A DNA stretch of 64,000 nucleotides from Micromonospora sp. PLK6-60 (GTDB lineage Bacteria; Actinomycetota; Actinomycetes; Mycobacteriales; Micromonosporaceae), in assembly GCF_019890675.1 (NCBI RefSeq), contig NZ_JAIOAA010000008.1, positions 186,001-250,000 of the forward strand, in the 5' to 3' direction. The position numbers were made by a program, and so were the translations under genes. Shown piece after piece: positions 33,765-42,177 of this stretch. The notes under the pieces are model-generated. The model saw nothing but the letters and a program-made list of their open reading frames with translations, was not told the DNA's origin and made no database searches. Numbering within the stretch: position 1 is the first letter of the stretch; each line of letters begins with the position of its first letter.

Positions 33765-34188
33765 GTCGCCGGGCGGCGCGTAGCGCCGCGGCGACGTCGG
33801 TGGGCGCGGCGTCCAGGTCGTACCGGCCGAAGAGGTGCAGCGACTCGCCCGTGTCGATCTCCAGGATCTCGGTGGCCAGCCCGGCCCGGCTGCGCCGGTC
33901 CACGGTGATCGCCTCGACCGCCGTCCAGGGCAGCCGCTGCCGGCCGGCGAAGCCACGGATCAGCGTGATCCCCTCCGGATCGACCGCCACCCGCACCGGT
34001 GCCACCAGGTCGCGTACGCCCCAGCCGGCCAGCACCACGCCGGCGGTCACCGCGAGCACCAGCTGGACCCGGTCGCCGCCAGCGAAGAGCAGCCCGAGCC
34101 CGATGACGAGGACCGCGCCGGCGAGCTTGGCCACGGGCAGGACGGCCGGCACCCGCCACTGCCGTACTTCGGAGGACTGGTCGGTCAC
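33754..34188 (-). CDS. Small PH-domain membrane protein
   Basis: A 144-residue protein with two closely spaced N-terminal membrane helices (KLAGAVLVIGLGLLFAGG and VQLVLAVTAGVVLAGW) and a C-terminal bacterial PH-like domain (VRVAVDPEGITLIRGFAGRQ, then LPWTAVEAITVD and LEIDTGESLHLFGRYDL). This is the DUF2581/PH layout common in actinobacteria. GTG 34188 is used. Function unknown; it probably acts at the inner face of the membrane. Confidence 0.75.
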   Translation of the reverse strand: MTDQSSEVRQWRVPAVLPVAKLAGAVLVIGLGLLFAGGDRVQLVLAVTAGVVLAGWGVRDLVAPVRVAVDPEGITLIRGFAGRQRLPWTAVEAITVDRRSRAGLATEILEIDTGESLHLFGRYDLDAAPTDVAAALRAARRLSR

Positions 34189-34248
34189 CGCTCCAGCATG
34201 CCAGCCGGCCCGGTCCGCCGCTGCCGGCCGTTCCCGGGTGCCCGGGGT

Positions 34249-34302
34249 GTTAACAGGGGGCCCCGCCTCTACCGCAGGCGTTAACAGGGGGCCCGCGCTT
34301 TC
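34249..34302. repeat. GGGGCCCC/GTTAAC repeat, copy 4
   Basis: Two same-direction half-sites (GTTAACAGGGGGCCCCGCCT and GTTAACAGGGGGCCCGCGCT). This copy lies between divergent genes, so it cannot serve only as a terminator. Confidence 0.8.
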
Positions 34303-34353
34303 TCGTCCGGAGGACGTAGGATCGCAGGCAGCCGAGGTTACCGGGGAGTAGAG

Positions 34354-35526
34354 ATGAGTGACGCGGTCATCGTCGGAGCGGTGCGTACCCCGGTCGGGCG
34401 GCGCAAGGGCAGCCTGGCCGGCGTGCATCCGGTCGACCTGTCGGCGCACGTGCTGCGCGCGCTCGCCGAGCGGACCGGGGTCGACCCGGGCCAGGTTGAC
34501 GACGTGGTGTGGGGCTGCGTGTCGCAGGTCGGCGAGCAGTCGTGGAACGTCGCCCGCAACGCCGTGCTGGCCGCCGGCTGGCCCGAGTCGGTCCCCGGCA
34601 CGACCCTGGACCGGCAGTGCGGCTCCAGCCAGCAGGCGCTGCACTTCGCCGCCGCCACCGTGCTGTCCGGCCAGGCCGACCTGGTGGTGGCCGGTGGTGT
34701 CGAGTCGATGACCCGGGTGCCGATGGGCTCCAGCGTGGCCGGCGGCATGCCGTTCAGCGACGCCATCCTGGACCGCTACCGGGGCGTGGAAGGTGTCGCC
34801 GCGGACAGCCCGCTGCCGTTCAACCAGGGCGTCGGCGCCGAGCTGATCGCCCAGCGCTGGCGCTTCTCCCGTACCCAGCTCGACGAGTTCGCCCTGGCCA
34901 GCCACGAGAAGGCCGCCGCCGCGCAGGACGCGGGTGCCTTCGACCCCGAGCTGGCGCCGGTGGCGCTGGCCGACGGCGGCAAGTTCGCCGCCGACGAGGG
35001 CATCCGGCGGGAGACCTCGCTGGTCAAGCTCGGTGAGCTGGCCACCCCGTTCCGGGCCGACGGCGTGGTAACCGCCGGCTCCGCGTCGCAGATCTCCGAC
35101 GGCGCCGCGGCGCTCGCGGTCACCACCAGCGACTGGGCCAGCCGGCACGGCCTGCGCCCGCTGGCCCGGGTGCACACCGCCGTGGTCGCCGCCGACGACC
35201 CGGTCGCCATGCTCACCGCGCCCATCCCGGCCACCGCGAAGGCGCTGCGCCGCGCGGGGCTGGGCATCGAGGAGATCGGTGTGTACGAGGTGAACGAGGC
35301 GTTCGCCCCGGTGCCGCTGGCCTGGCTGGCCGAGACGGAGGCCGACCCGGAGCGGTTGAACCCGCGCGGCGGGGCGATCGCCCTGGGCCACCCGCTCGGC
35401 GCCTCGGGTGCCCGGATCATGACCACCATGCTCCAGCACATGCGGGACAACGGGATCCGCTACGGCCTGCAGACCATGTGCGAGGGCGGCGGCATGGCCA
35501 ACGCCACCATCGTCGAGCTGCTCTGA
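34354..35526 (+). CDS. Acetyl-CoA acyltransferase (thiolase)
   Basis: A 390-residue thiolase of the degradative/FadA-like branch. The nucleophile is C89 in LDRQCGSSQQALHFA. The second half has VYEVNEAFAPVPLAWLAETE, the His in GAIALGHPLGASGARI (about 346) and the second Cys in TMCEGGGMANATIVEL (about 376). All are present, so it should be active. The substrate acyl chain is unknown. No other beta-oxidation gene is adjacent. GGGGAGTAGAG precedes the ATG. Confidence 0.93.
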   Translation: MSDAVIVGAVRTPVGRRKGSLAGVHPVDLSAHVLRALAERTGVDPGQVDDVVWGCVSQVGEQSWNVARNAVLAAGWPESVPGTTLDRQCGSSQQALHFAAATVLSGQADLVVAGGVESMTRVPMGSSVAGGMPFSDAILDRYRGVEGVAADSPLPFNQGVGAELIAQRWRFSRTQLDEFALASHEKAAAAQDAGAFDPELAPVALADGGKFAADEGIRRETSLVKLGELATPFRADGVVTAGSASQISDGAAALAVTTSDWASRHGLRPLARVHTAVVAADDPVAMLTAPIPATAKALRRAGLGIEEIGVYEVNEAFAPVPLAWLAETEADPERLNPRGGAIALGHPLGASGARIMTTMLQHMRDNGIRYGLQTMCEGGGMANATIVELL

Positions 35527-35834
35527 TCCCCGCCGCCCGCCGCCTGTCGGAGCAGGCGCGGCCCACCGCAGGGTGCGGCTTCAGCGGGTCGGAGATCGCG
35601 CGGTGTGTGGTGTCGGCGGGTCGGGGACGGCGCGGTGTGCGGCAAGACGCGGCGTCATCGTGTCGCGATAGCGCTGTTTGCGGCGAGTCGCGGTGACGCC
35701 GGGCGCGGAGGCGGTGACGGTGACGCGGTGACGCCGGGTGCGGTGGCCCGGTGGCGGTGATGTCGGGCGCGGTGGCGGCGGCGCGGCGGTAATTGACCGG
35801 TGGGTCCGGCGGTCGATGCCCTAGCCTGCGCAGC
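35527..35834. other. 308-bp G/C-rich low-complexity gap
   Basis: I see no gene. From about 35690 it is simple sequence built from GGTGACGCCGGGYGCGGHGG-like steps. At its right end CCCTAGCCTGCG provides the -10 of the next gene. Confidence 0.6.
35822..35827 (+). promoter_or_regulatory. -10 element (leaderless) of the kinase-fold gene
   Basis: TAGCCT ends 7 bp before the GTG at 35835; no Shine-Dalgarno follows. Confidence 0.45.
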
Positions 35835-36821
35835 GTGACGACCTCACTCAGCTCCGCCCCCGAATGGTCCACCGAGGACTGGCGGGACACCGCGCTGGCC
35901 TGGGTGGCCGAGGTGCTCGGCCGGACCGGGCGCCGGGTCACCGGCCCGGTCGAGCCGCGGGTCCGCCCCTGGTCGCTGGTCTGGCGGGTGCCCACCGACG
36001 CCGGCCCGGTCTGGTTCAAGGCCAACAATCCGGGCACCCGGTACGAGGCCGGCCTGCTGGCCGCGCTCGCCCGGCTCACCCCCGACGCGGTGCTGCACCC
36101 GCTAGCGGTGGACGCCGACCGTGGCTGGTCGCTGCTCCCCGACGGTGGCCCCAGCCTGCGCGACGTGCTGGCCGGCGAGCGGGATCTGACCCACTGGGAG
36201 CGGGTGCTGCCCACGTACGGGGGCGTCCAGCGGGCGACGGCCTCGCACGTCGACGCGCTGCTGGAGCTGGGGGTGCCGGACCGGCGCCCGGCCCGGTTGA
36301 GCGAGGGGTTCGGGGAGTTGCTGGCCGCCGAGGACGATCTGCTGCTCGGCGCGGAGGGCGGGATGAGCGGCGAGCTGCACGAGCGGCTGCGCGGCTACCG
36401 GCCGGAGTTCGACGAGCGGTGCCGGCGGCTCGCCGAGATCGGCGTACCGGCCACCATCCAGCACGACGACCTGCACGACGGCAACGTCTTCGCCACGGGC
36501 GGCGGCTACCGCTTCTTCGACTGGGGTGACGCGTCGGTCGCCCATCCCTTCGGCACCCTGCTGGTGACGTTGCGCTCGGTGGCGTACGCCTTCGAGCTGC
36601 CGGCCGGCGATCCGGCACTGGTGCGGCTGCGCGACGCGTACCTGGAGGGCTGGACCGACCGGTACGACCGGGTGACCCTGCGCGAGGCGGCCGACCTGGC
36701 GATCACGACCGCCAAGGTGAGCCGGGCGCTGTCCTGGCGGTCCGCCCTGCGCACCCCCGACCCGGCGCGGTCGGAGTACGCCGCCGCGGTCCCCGGCTGG
36801 CTCGAAGAGCTGTTCAACTGA
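35835..36821 (+). CDS. Aminoglycoside-phosphotransferase-like kinase
   Basis: A 328-residue APH-fold protein. The lysine region is VWFKANNPGTRYEAGLLAAL. Brenner's motif is IQHDDLHDGNVFATGG (catalytic Asp, then Asn), and YRFFDWGDASVAHPFGTLL carries the metal Asp. Such proteins phosphorylate sugars, choline-like molecules or antibiotics; no substrate can be assigned. The GTG at 35835 has a -10 directly upstream. Its TGA lies at the edge of the palindromic repeat (copy 5). Confidence 0.82.
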   Translation: MTTSLSSAPEWSTEDWRDTALAWVAEVLGRTGRRVTGPVEPRVRPWSLVWRVPTDAGPVWFKANNPGTRYEAGLLAALARLTPDAVLHPLAVDADRGWSLLPDGGPSLRDVLAGERDLTHWERVLPTYGGVQRATASHVDALLELGVPDRRPARLSEGFGELLAAEDDLLLGAEGGMSGELHERLRGYRPEFDERCRRLAEIGVPATIQHDDLHDGNVFATGGGYRFFDWGDASVAHPFGTLLVTLRSVAYAFELPAGDPALVRLRDAYLEGWTDRYDRVTLREAADLAITTAKVSRALSWRSALRTPDPARSEYAAAVPGWLEELFN

Positions 36822-36872
36822 AAGGAGGGGCCCCTTATTAACAGACGTCTGTTAATAAGGGGCCCCTCCTTT
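36821..36872. repeat. GGGGCCCC/GTTAAC repeat, copy 5: perfect 52-bp palindrome
   Basis: Left arm AAAGGAGGGGCCCCTTATTA followed by ACAGAC is mirrored exactly by GTCTGTTAATAAGGGGCCCC followed by TCCTTT, so here the half-sites face each other rather than repeat in the same direction. It begins on the last base of the preceding stop codon and has a T-run on each strand, so it could work as a terminator in both directions. Confidence 0.9.
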
Positions 36873-36964
36873 CCAGCGGACAAGCGGTGCGATCGGCGGG
36901 GTGGAACTTCCAAAAACGTCGGCGTGACCCATGTCACCCCAGGTCACCGGTCGTTGGGCAGGTC

Positions 36965-37474
36965 ATGGACGTGTTCTCCCGAACGTTCCTGCCCGCCGCC
37001 GCCGAGACCGGCCTGGCGGCCCAGACCGTCACCCGGCACATGCCGATCTTCCGCCGCTGCGTGGGCTCCGGTGACGCGCCGGTGCTGGTCACCCGGTGCA
37101 GCCGGCCGGAGCACCCGGTCAGCGCCGACTATCTGCTCCTGCTGACCCACCGACGGCTGGTGGTCACCCGGCAGACCCGGCTGCTGCACCGGCTCCAGCT
37201 GCACCTCAACACCGAGCTGCGCGAGCTGAGCAACGTCACCTGGAGCCCCGACCCGCGCCTGCACGCCGTCGAACTGGCCGCCACCGCGATCGACGGCGTC
37301 CGCGAGCGGTTCCTCATCCGCACCGCCAACCCGAAGCAGGTGTGGCAGCTCGACGAGCTGCTCCACCATGCCTTCCGGACCCGGCTGCGCAGCCCCCGCG
37401 AGCGGATCGTCGCCACCATCGGCGAGGCCACCACCGCCCGACCCACCGGCCTGCGCGCCGCCACCGTGGGCTGA
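36965..37474 (+). CDS. Hypothetical protein, possible PH-like fold
   Basis: A 169-residue soluble protein. The middle (YLLLLTHRRLVVTRQTRLLH, then LQLHLNTELRELSNVTWSPD) has the strand-turn-strand look of bacterial PH-like domains, followed by ANPKQVWQLDELLHHAFRTR. I do not recognise a family. ATG 36965 is chosen because the upstream part is poor; the 90-bp leader contains an interrupted repeat GTGAC-CCAT-GTCAC. It is followed 71 bp later by a two-component system but no functional link is shown. Confidence 0.6.
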   Translation: MDVFSRTFLPAAAETGLAAQTVTRHMPIFRRCVGSGDAPVLVTRCSRPEHPVSADYLLLLTHRRLVVTRQTRLLHRLQLHLNTELRELSNVTWSPDPRLHAVELAATAIDGVRERFLIRTANPKQVWQLDELLHHAFRTRLRSPRERIVATIGEATTARPTGLRAATVG

Positions 37475-37481
37475 GCCCGGC

Positions 37482-37510
37482 TCCTTACCTGATCCGAACA
37501 CGCACCTGAC
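37482..37510. promoter_or_regulatory. 29-bp putative operator, site A (upstream of the response regulator)
   Basis: The sequence begins TCCTTACCTGATCCGAACAC and ends CACCTGAC. It matches site B (39688-39716) at 25 of 29 positions. ACCTGA occurs twice, 17 bp apart. It lies 36-64 bp before the response regulator GTG. Confidence 0.6.
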
Positions 37511-37545
37511 ATCGACGCCGGCCGCCCGTCCCGCATCATGGGGCA

Positions 37546-38238
37546 GTGACCGTCGACGCACCGCAGCGCGGTCTCGTCCTCGTGGTCGAGGACGAGCCGG
37601 CCATCGCCGACCTGGTCCGGCTCTATCTGAGCCGGGACGGCTTCGGCGTACACCTGGAGCGGGAGGGCGCGGCCGGGCTGGCCGCCGCCCGCCGGCTGCG
37701 GCCGGTGGCCTGCGTCCTCGACATCGCCCTGCCCGGCCTGGCCGGCACCGAGATCTGCCGGCGGCTCCGGGCGGCCGGCGACTGGACGCCGGTCATCTTC
37801 CTCACCGCCCGCGACGACGAGGTCGACCGGATCGTCGGGCTGGAACTGGGCGCGGACGACTACGTGACCAAGCCGTTCAGCCCACGCGAGCTGGTCGCCC
37901 GGGTCCGGGCGGTGCTGCGGCGCGCGGCCGGCCCACCGGCCGGCGCGGAACAGCCCCGGGTGGTCGGGCCGGTCACCCTGGACCCGGCCCGCCGCACGGT
38001 CACCGCGGCCGGCGCGCCGGTGCAGCTCACCTCGACGGAGTTCGACCTGCTCGCGCACCTGATGGCCCGTCCCGGCCGGGTCTTCACCCGGGAGGAGTTG
38101 CTGGCCGGCGTCTGGGGGTACGCGGCGCACGGCGGCACCCGGACCGTAGACGTGCACGTCGCCCAGGTCCGGGCCAAGCTCGGCGCGGCGAGCGTGATCC
38201 GCACCCACCGAGGTGTCGGGTACGCCGCCGATGCCTGA
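37546..38238 (+). CDS. OmpR/PhoB-family response regulator
   Basis: A 230-residue regulator. The receiver (about residues 8-122) has VVEDEPAIADLVRLYLSRDG, phospho-Asp in CVLDIALPGLAGTEI (about 59), T in IFLTARDDEVD and K in DDYVTKPFSPREL. The winged-helix domain (about 140-230) has LTSTEFDLLAHLMARPGRVF, then REELLAGVWG and RTVDVHVAQVRAKLG, then IRTHRGVGY. Its gene overlaps the kinase by 8 bp. A 29-bp element upstream recurs before the downstream lipoprotein gene, pointing to autoregulation. Confidence 0.93.
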   Translation: MTVDAPQRGLVLVVEDEPAIADLVRLYLSRDGFGVHLEREGAAGLAAARRLRPVACVLDIALPGLAGTEICRRLRAAGDWTPVIFLTARDDEVDRIVGLELGADDYVTKPFSPRELVARVRAVLRRAAGPPAGAEQPRVVGPVTLDPARRTVTAAGAPVQLTSTEFDLLAHLMARPGRVFTREELLAGVWGYAAHGGTRTVDVHVAQVRAKLGAASVIRTHRGVGYAADA

Positions 38239-39715
38239 GCCCTCACCGCCCCGTACGGCGTCGACGGGAGCGCACCAGCCGACCGTCGTCCTGCCGTTGC
38301 TCGGCGGGCCACCGGCGCCGACGCCGGCGCGCCGGCGGTTCCCCGGCACCCTCACCGCCCGCGCGGTGCTGGTCACCTGCGCGGTGGCGCTGGTGTCGGT
38401 GCTGGTCACCGCGCTGGTGGCGGTGCCGCTGGCGGTGCGCGGCGCGGAGCGGCGGGACCAGGCGGCGCTGGCCGCGCAGGCCCGGCTCGCCGCCGACGTG
38501 CTCCGGGTGCGCACGGCCCGGCAGCGGGACAACGCCGGGGAGCGGTTGATCCGCCAGCTCCGCCAGCAGGAGATCGACGTGTACGTCATCCGGGACGGCC
38601 AGCCCGACCGGCCCGGCCTGCCCCGGCAGGTGGTCAGCCGGGTGGCCGCCGGCGGGAACGTCTCCGGTCGCCGGCTGGTGGCCGGGGAGCGCGCCCTGGT
38701 CGAGGGGCGGGCGTTGCCCGGCGGCGACGGGGTGGTGCTGACCCGGGTCACCCAGGGCGGGCCGTGGCGGCAGGTGCTGCGCGGCCTCTGGCTGCCGCTG
38801 CTCGCCGGGCTGGCCGCCGGGGTGGTCGCCGGGCTGCTGCTGGCCCGCCGGCTGGCCCGGCCGATCCGGCACGCCGCCACCGCCGCGGCCCGGCTGCGCG
38901 CCGGGGACCGTACGGTCCGGCTGCCGGTCGAGCCGCCCGACGAGGTGGCCGACCTGGCGTACGCGCTGAACGGGCTGGCCGCCGCGCTGGCCACCAGCGA
39001 GGGACGGCAGCGGGAGTTCCTGCTCTCCGTCTCGCACGAGTTGCGCACCCCGCTCACCGCGATCCGCGGCTACGCCGAGGCGCTGGCCGACGGGGTGCTC
39101 GACGCCGAGGCCGTACCGGAGACCGGGCGGACCGTGCTGGCCGAGGCGCGGCACCTGGACCGCCTGGTCAGCGACCTGCTGGCGCTGGCCCGGCTGGAGG
39201 CGGCGGACTTTCCGCTCGAACCCGGCCCGGTGGACCTGGCCCGGCTGGCCGCCGACGCGGAACGCACCTGGTCCGACCGGTGCGCGGCGGTCGGGGTGCC
39301 GTTCCGGGTGGAGGTGCCGGTGGCGCCCGTGCCCGCGTACACCGATCCGGGGCGGATCCGGCAGGTGGTGGACGGGCTGCTGGAGAACGCGCTGCGGGTC
39401 GTACCCCCGGGGGCGCCGGTGGTGCTGGCGGTCCGGCCGGTCGCGGCGGACCCGGCCGCCGGCGGCATCGTCGAGGTCCGCGACGGCGGGCCCGGCCTCA
39501 GCGACGACGACCTGGCGGTGGCCTTCGAGCGGGGGGCGTTGCACCAGCGGTACCGCGGGGTGCGCAAGGTGGGCAGCGGGCTGGGCCTGGCCCTCGCGGC
39601 GGGCCTGGTCCGCCGGCTCGGTGGGGACATCGCCGCCGGGCACGCGGTCGAGGGCGGGGCGGCGTTCACCGTCCGGCTGCCCGGAAGTCCTTACCTGACC
39701 CGAACACCGGCCTGA
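38231..39715 (+). CDS. Sensor histidine kinase (OmpR-partner type)
   Basis: A 494-residue kinase. A cytoplasmic Pro-rich N-terminus of about 40 residues precedes the first membrane helix (LVTCAVALVSVLVTALVAVP). A periplasmic sensor of about 110 residues follows, then the second helix (LPLLAGLAAGVVAGLLLARR), HAMP, HisKA with the phospho-His in LLSVSHELRTPLTAIRGYAE, and HATPase with VVDGLLENALRVV, VRDGGPGL and GSGLGLALAAGLV. ATG 38231 overlaps the regulator stop. Its last codons carry the second copy of the 29-bp regulatory element. Confidence 0.92.
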   Translation: MPEPSPPRTASTGAHQPTVVLPLLGGPPAPTPARRRFPGTLTARAVLVTCAVALVSVLVTALVAVPLAVRGAERRDQAALAAQARLAADVLRVRTARQRDNAGERLIRQLRQQEIDVYVIRDGQPDRPGLPRQVVSRVAAGGNVSGRRLVAGERALVEGRALPGGDGVVLTRVTQGGPWRQVLRGLWLPLLAGLAAGVVAGLLLARRLARPIRHAATAAARLRAGDRTVRLPVEPPDEVADLAYALNGLAAALATSEGRQREFLLSVSHELRTPLTAIRGYAEALADGVLDAEAVPETGRTVLAEARHLDRLVSDLLALARLEAADFPLEPGPVDLARLAADAERTWSDRCAAVGVPFRVEVPVAPVPAYTDPGRIRQVVDGLLENALRVVPPGAPVVLAVRPVAADPAAGGIVEVRDGGPGLSDDDLAVAFERGALHQRYRGVRKVGSGLGLALAAGLVRRLGGDIAAGHAVEGGAAFTVRLPGSPYLTRTPA

Positions 39716-39716
39716 C
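39688..39716. promoter_or_regulatory. 29-bp putative operator, site B (upstream of the lipoprotein, inside the kinase 3' end)
   Basis: It begins TCCTTACCTGACCCGAACAC and ends GGCCTGAC; compare site A at 37482-37510. It ends one base beyond the kinase stop codon and lies 56-84 bp before the lipoprotein ATG, the same geometry as site A relative to the regulator gene. Confidence 0.6.
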
Positions 39717-39771
39717 CCGCGGCCGACGCGGGGGCGCGACGCTGGACGCACCACCGACGAGAGGGAGAGTC

Positions 39772-40332
39772 ATGGCACGGTACGGATTCGGGGTGGCGCT
39801 GGTCGCGGCGGTCGCGCTGGGCGTCGCGGGCTGCGCCCCGGCCCAGGACACCGCGCGGGACAACGGGGTCGAGGTGGCCGCGGCGATGGGCGCGGAGGGG
39901 CAGGCGCTCGCCGCGATGGGCTTCGACCCGGCAGACCTGGAGGCCGGCCCGGCGCCGTCGGCCGACCCGTCCGGCGCGGCCGAGCCGAAGACCAGGCGCG
40001 GCGAGCGGGCCGAGGAGTGGCGCAACCGGCACCGGGCCCGGGTGCTGTTGCGGCGCGGCACGCTGCACGGCGAGGCCGTGGTGCGCACGAAGGACGGCGG
40101 TACGAAGACCGTCGTGGTGCAGCGTGGTGAGGTCACCGCGATCGACGGCGACTCGATGACCGTGAAGTCGACCGACGGCTTCACCCTGACCTGGGCCTTC
40201 GGCGAGAAGCTGCGGGTGGTCGAGCGGCGGGCCACGGTGCGGGCGAGCGACGTCAAGGCGGGTACGACGGTGGGCATCGCCGGCGCGAAGGACGGCGACC
40301 GCTCCGTCGCCCGGCTCATCCTGGTGAAGTGA
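39772..40332 (+). CDS. Lipoprotein with DUF5666-like domain
   Basis: A 186-residue lipoprotein. The signal peptide MARYGFGVALVAAVALG ends in the lipobox VAGC with the lipidated Cys near residue 21. A charged linker (KTRRGERAEEWRNRHRARVL) leads to a DUF5666-like beta-rich domain (TVVVQRGEVTAIDGDSMTVK, then FTLTWAFGEKLRVV and ASDVKAGTTVGIAG). The 29-bp element upstream suggests it belongs to the regulon of the adjacent two-component system; it may be a sensed or secreted envelope component. RBS GAGGGAGAG. Repeat copy 6 follows its stop. Confidence 0.82.
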   Translation: MARYGFGVALVAAVALGVAGCAPAQDTARDNGVEVAAAMGAEGQALAAMGFDPADLEAGPAPSADPSGAAEPKTRRGERAEEWRNRHRARVLLRRGTLHGEAVVRTKDGGTKTVVVQRGEVTAIDGDSMTVKSTDGFTLTWAFGEKLRVVERRATVRASDVKAGTTVGIAGAKDGDRSVARLILVK

Positions 40333-40386
40333 AAGGAGGGGCCCCTTCTTAACGCATTCGGTAGAGGAGGGGCCCCTTCTTAACAA
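40332..40386. repeat. GGGGCCCC/GTTAAC repeat, copy 6
   Basis: Same-direction half-sites exactly 31 bp apart (AGGAGGGGCCCCTTCTTAAC repeated). It starts at the stop codon of the lipoprotein gene, between convergent genes. Confidence 0.85.
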
Positions 40387-40405
40387 CCCAGTTGACGCGA
40401 CAACG

Positions 40406-42001
40406 TCAGTAGACGCGGGAGCCGATGAAGTCGTCCCGGCCGTAACCGACCGGGTTGGCGTACGACCGGGACTGGAACGACCACTGCTGCCGGGTGCTGG
40501 TGGAGCAGGTCGCCAGCCGCAGTCGCGGCGTGCCCAGCAACGGGTTGTCGAAGGCCACACAGAGGTTCGTCGCGCCGGCCGGCTTGAGCTGGTTGCCGGC
40601 GAAGACGAACTTCTGGTTGGCGCCGCCGTGGCAGTCGTAGATGTTCACCGCCGTGTTGGCGGTCAACGAGCCGCCCGCCACGTCCAGGCAGCGGTCGTGG
40701 GAGAGCTCGGAGTGCAGCGACTGGCGGTTCGGGTCGTACCAGAAGCCCTGGTTACGCCCGCCGTGACAGGTGTACGACTGCTGCACGGTGCCGTTGCGCG
40801 AGTCGTACCCCTTGCCGTCCACGCAGGTGCCGGTGGCGGCGTTGCGCAACTGCTTGAACTCCAGCAGGCCCGGGTAGAGCACGCCATTGCCGGTGCTGGC
40901 CGGGTCGACGCAGGTCGCCCGGTCGAGGCCGGCGGTCCAGAACTGGGTGATGCACTGGGCGAACATGCCGTGGCCCCGGTAGTTGGGGTGGAACGACTGC
41001 CGGGCGGCGTTCTCGTCCCAGATCCCGACCTCGATGAACAGACCGCGCACCGACGTGTTGTCGGTGCACACCTCGTGGCCGTGGAAGAGCCGGCTGGCGT
41101 CCAGGTAACGGGTGCCGGTGTTGGTGGCGGCGGCCCGCAGCGCCGACTCGAACAGCGGCACCGCCTTGTTCCGGGCGAACGCGGCGTCGGCCAGGTAGAG
41201 CAGGCAGCCGCCGGAGTACCAGCCGGGGAAGTTCGGGTTGTCCTCCACGTCCGGGCTGCCCGGGCTGGGGTACGACATCAGCACCAGCTCGTAGTCGGAG
41301 CGCAGGTACCCGGCGCCGGTCATCGTCTGCCGGATCGAGTTGAGCGCCTGCTCGACCGCCTGCCGGCTGCCGTCGGTGCGGATGGTCCACTGGTCGGTGT
41401 ACGTCGGCCAGCAGGCCCCCTGGAAGAACACCCGACGGACCGCGCAGTCGGTGGCGACCGGGCCGAACTGGATGGTGCCGTCGCCGTTCGCGCCGACCAC
41501 CACCCAGATCAGCTTGACGTGCGTGTTCCGGGCCTTGATCGCCAGTTGGCCGCCCTGGTTGAGTTCGTTGTGCTGGGTGGGACCGCCCGCGATCAGGTTC
41601 CACGGGGTGGCGCCGGAGCAGGCCAGGTTGTACCTGGTGTCCGCCGGGATGCCGGTGCGGAAGACCGCCTGGTCGTACGAGCGGTCGCACCAGTTGCCGG
41701 GCTGGTGGGTGCCGGGGACGTAGTTGCCGACCCCTTCCCCGGAGATCTCGCTGTCGCCCATCGTGAGGATCGAGCTGCGGCGCTGCTCGATCGGGCGGAT
41801 GTCGGGTGAGCCGTAGAGGGCGGTGGCCTCCGCGGCGCGGACGGCCTCCAGGCTGGCGGAGAGCGGTTGGACGGGGGGCCGGTCGGCTGCGGTGGCGGAG
41901 GTGGCGGGACCGGCGATCAGCTGCAGGACGAGAGCGGTGGCGAACCCGAGGGCGAGGGCCCGGCGGGTCACCCGTTCGCGCCTGGCAGGGGTACCAGACA
42001 T
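40406..42001 (-). CDS. Secreted SGNH-type hydrolase with ricin-B lectin domain
   Basis: A 531-residue exported enzyme. The signal peptide has Arg-Arg residues before its core (RRALALGFATALVLQLIAG). The SGNH hydrolase part (about residues 75-370) has block I SILTMGDSEISGEG with the nucleophile Ser after GD, block III VVVGANGDGTI and block V SFHPNYRGHGM with the catalytic His; six or more cysteines suggest disulfides. A C-terminal ricin-type beta-trefoil (about 390-510) shows CHGGRNQGFWYD, CHGGANQKFVF and STRQQWSFQ, the Q-x-W/F repeats. It probably hydrolyses an ester or lipid in a polysaccharide context. ATG 42001 follows AAAGGAG. Confidence 0.88.
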   Translation of the reverse strand: MSGTPARRERVTRRALALGFATALVLQLIAGPATSATAADRPPVQPLSASLEAVRAAEATALYGSPDIRPIEQRRSSILTMGDSEISGEGVGNYVPGTHQPGNWCDRSYDQAVFRTGIPADTRYNLACSGATPWNLIAGGPTQHNELNQGGQLAIKARNTHVKLIWVVVGANGDGTIQFGPVATDCAVRRVFFQGACWPTYTDQWTIRTDGSRQAVEQALNSIRQTMTGAGYLRSDYELVLMSYPSPGSPDVEDNPNFPGWYSGGCLLYLADAAFARNKAVPLFESALRAAATNTGTRYLDASRLFHGHEVCTDNTSVRGLFIEVGIWDENAARQSFHPNYRGHGMFAQCITQFWTAGLDRATCVDPASTGNGVLYPGLLEFKQLRNAATGTCVDGKGYDSRNGTVQQSYTCHGGRNQGFWYDPNRQSLHSELSHDRCLDVAGGSLTANTAVNIYDCHGGANQKFVFAGNQLKPAGATNLCVAFDNPLLGTPRLRLATCSTSTRQQWSFQSRSYANPVGYGRDDFIGSRVY

Positions 42002-42124
42002 CGACGCACTCCTTTCGCCTCGATCGCGGGACGTCGATCGAGTTACCAGACGGTAACGCCGATGTCGAGGTATGTGAATACCTCTCAGGAACCTTCTGAT
42101 GGGATGCGGAAAGTCGCCCAGGGT

Positions 42125-42177
42125 GTTAGGCGGGGCCCCTTCCAATCGCTAGGCGATTGGAAGGGGCCCCGCCTAAC
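42125..42177. repeat. GGGGCCCC/GTTAAC repeat, copy 7: perfect 25-bp inverted repeat
   Basis: Arms at 42125-42149 and 42153-42177 (GTTAGGCGGGGCCCCTTCCA followed by ATCGC, and its exact complement) are separated by only 3 bp. Like copy 5, the half-sites face each other. The TAG stop of the GT39 gene (42173-42175) falls inside it. Confidence 0.9.
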
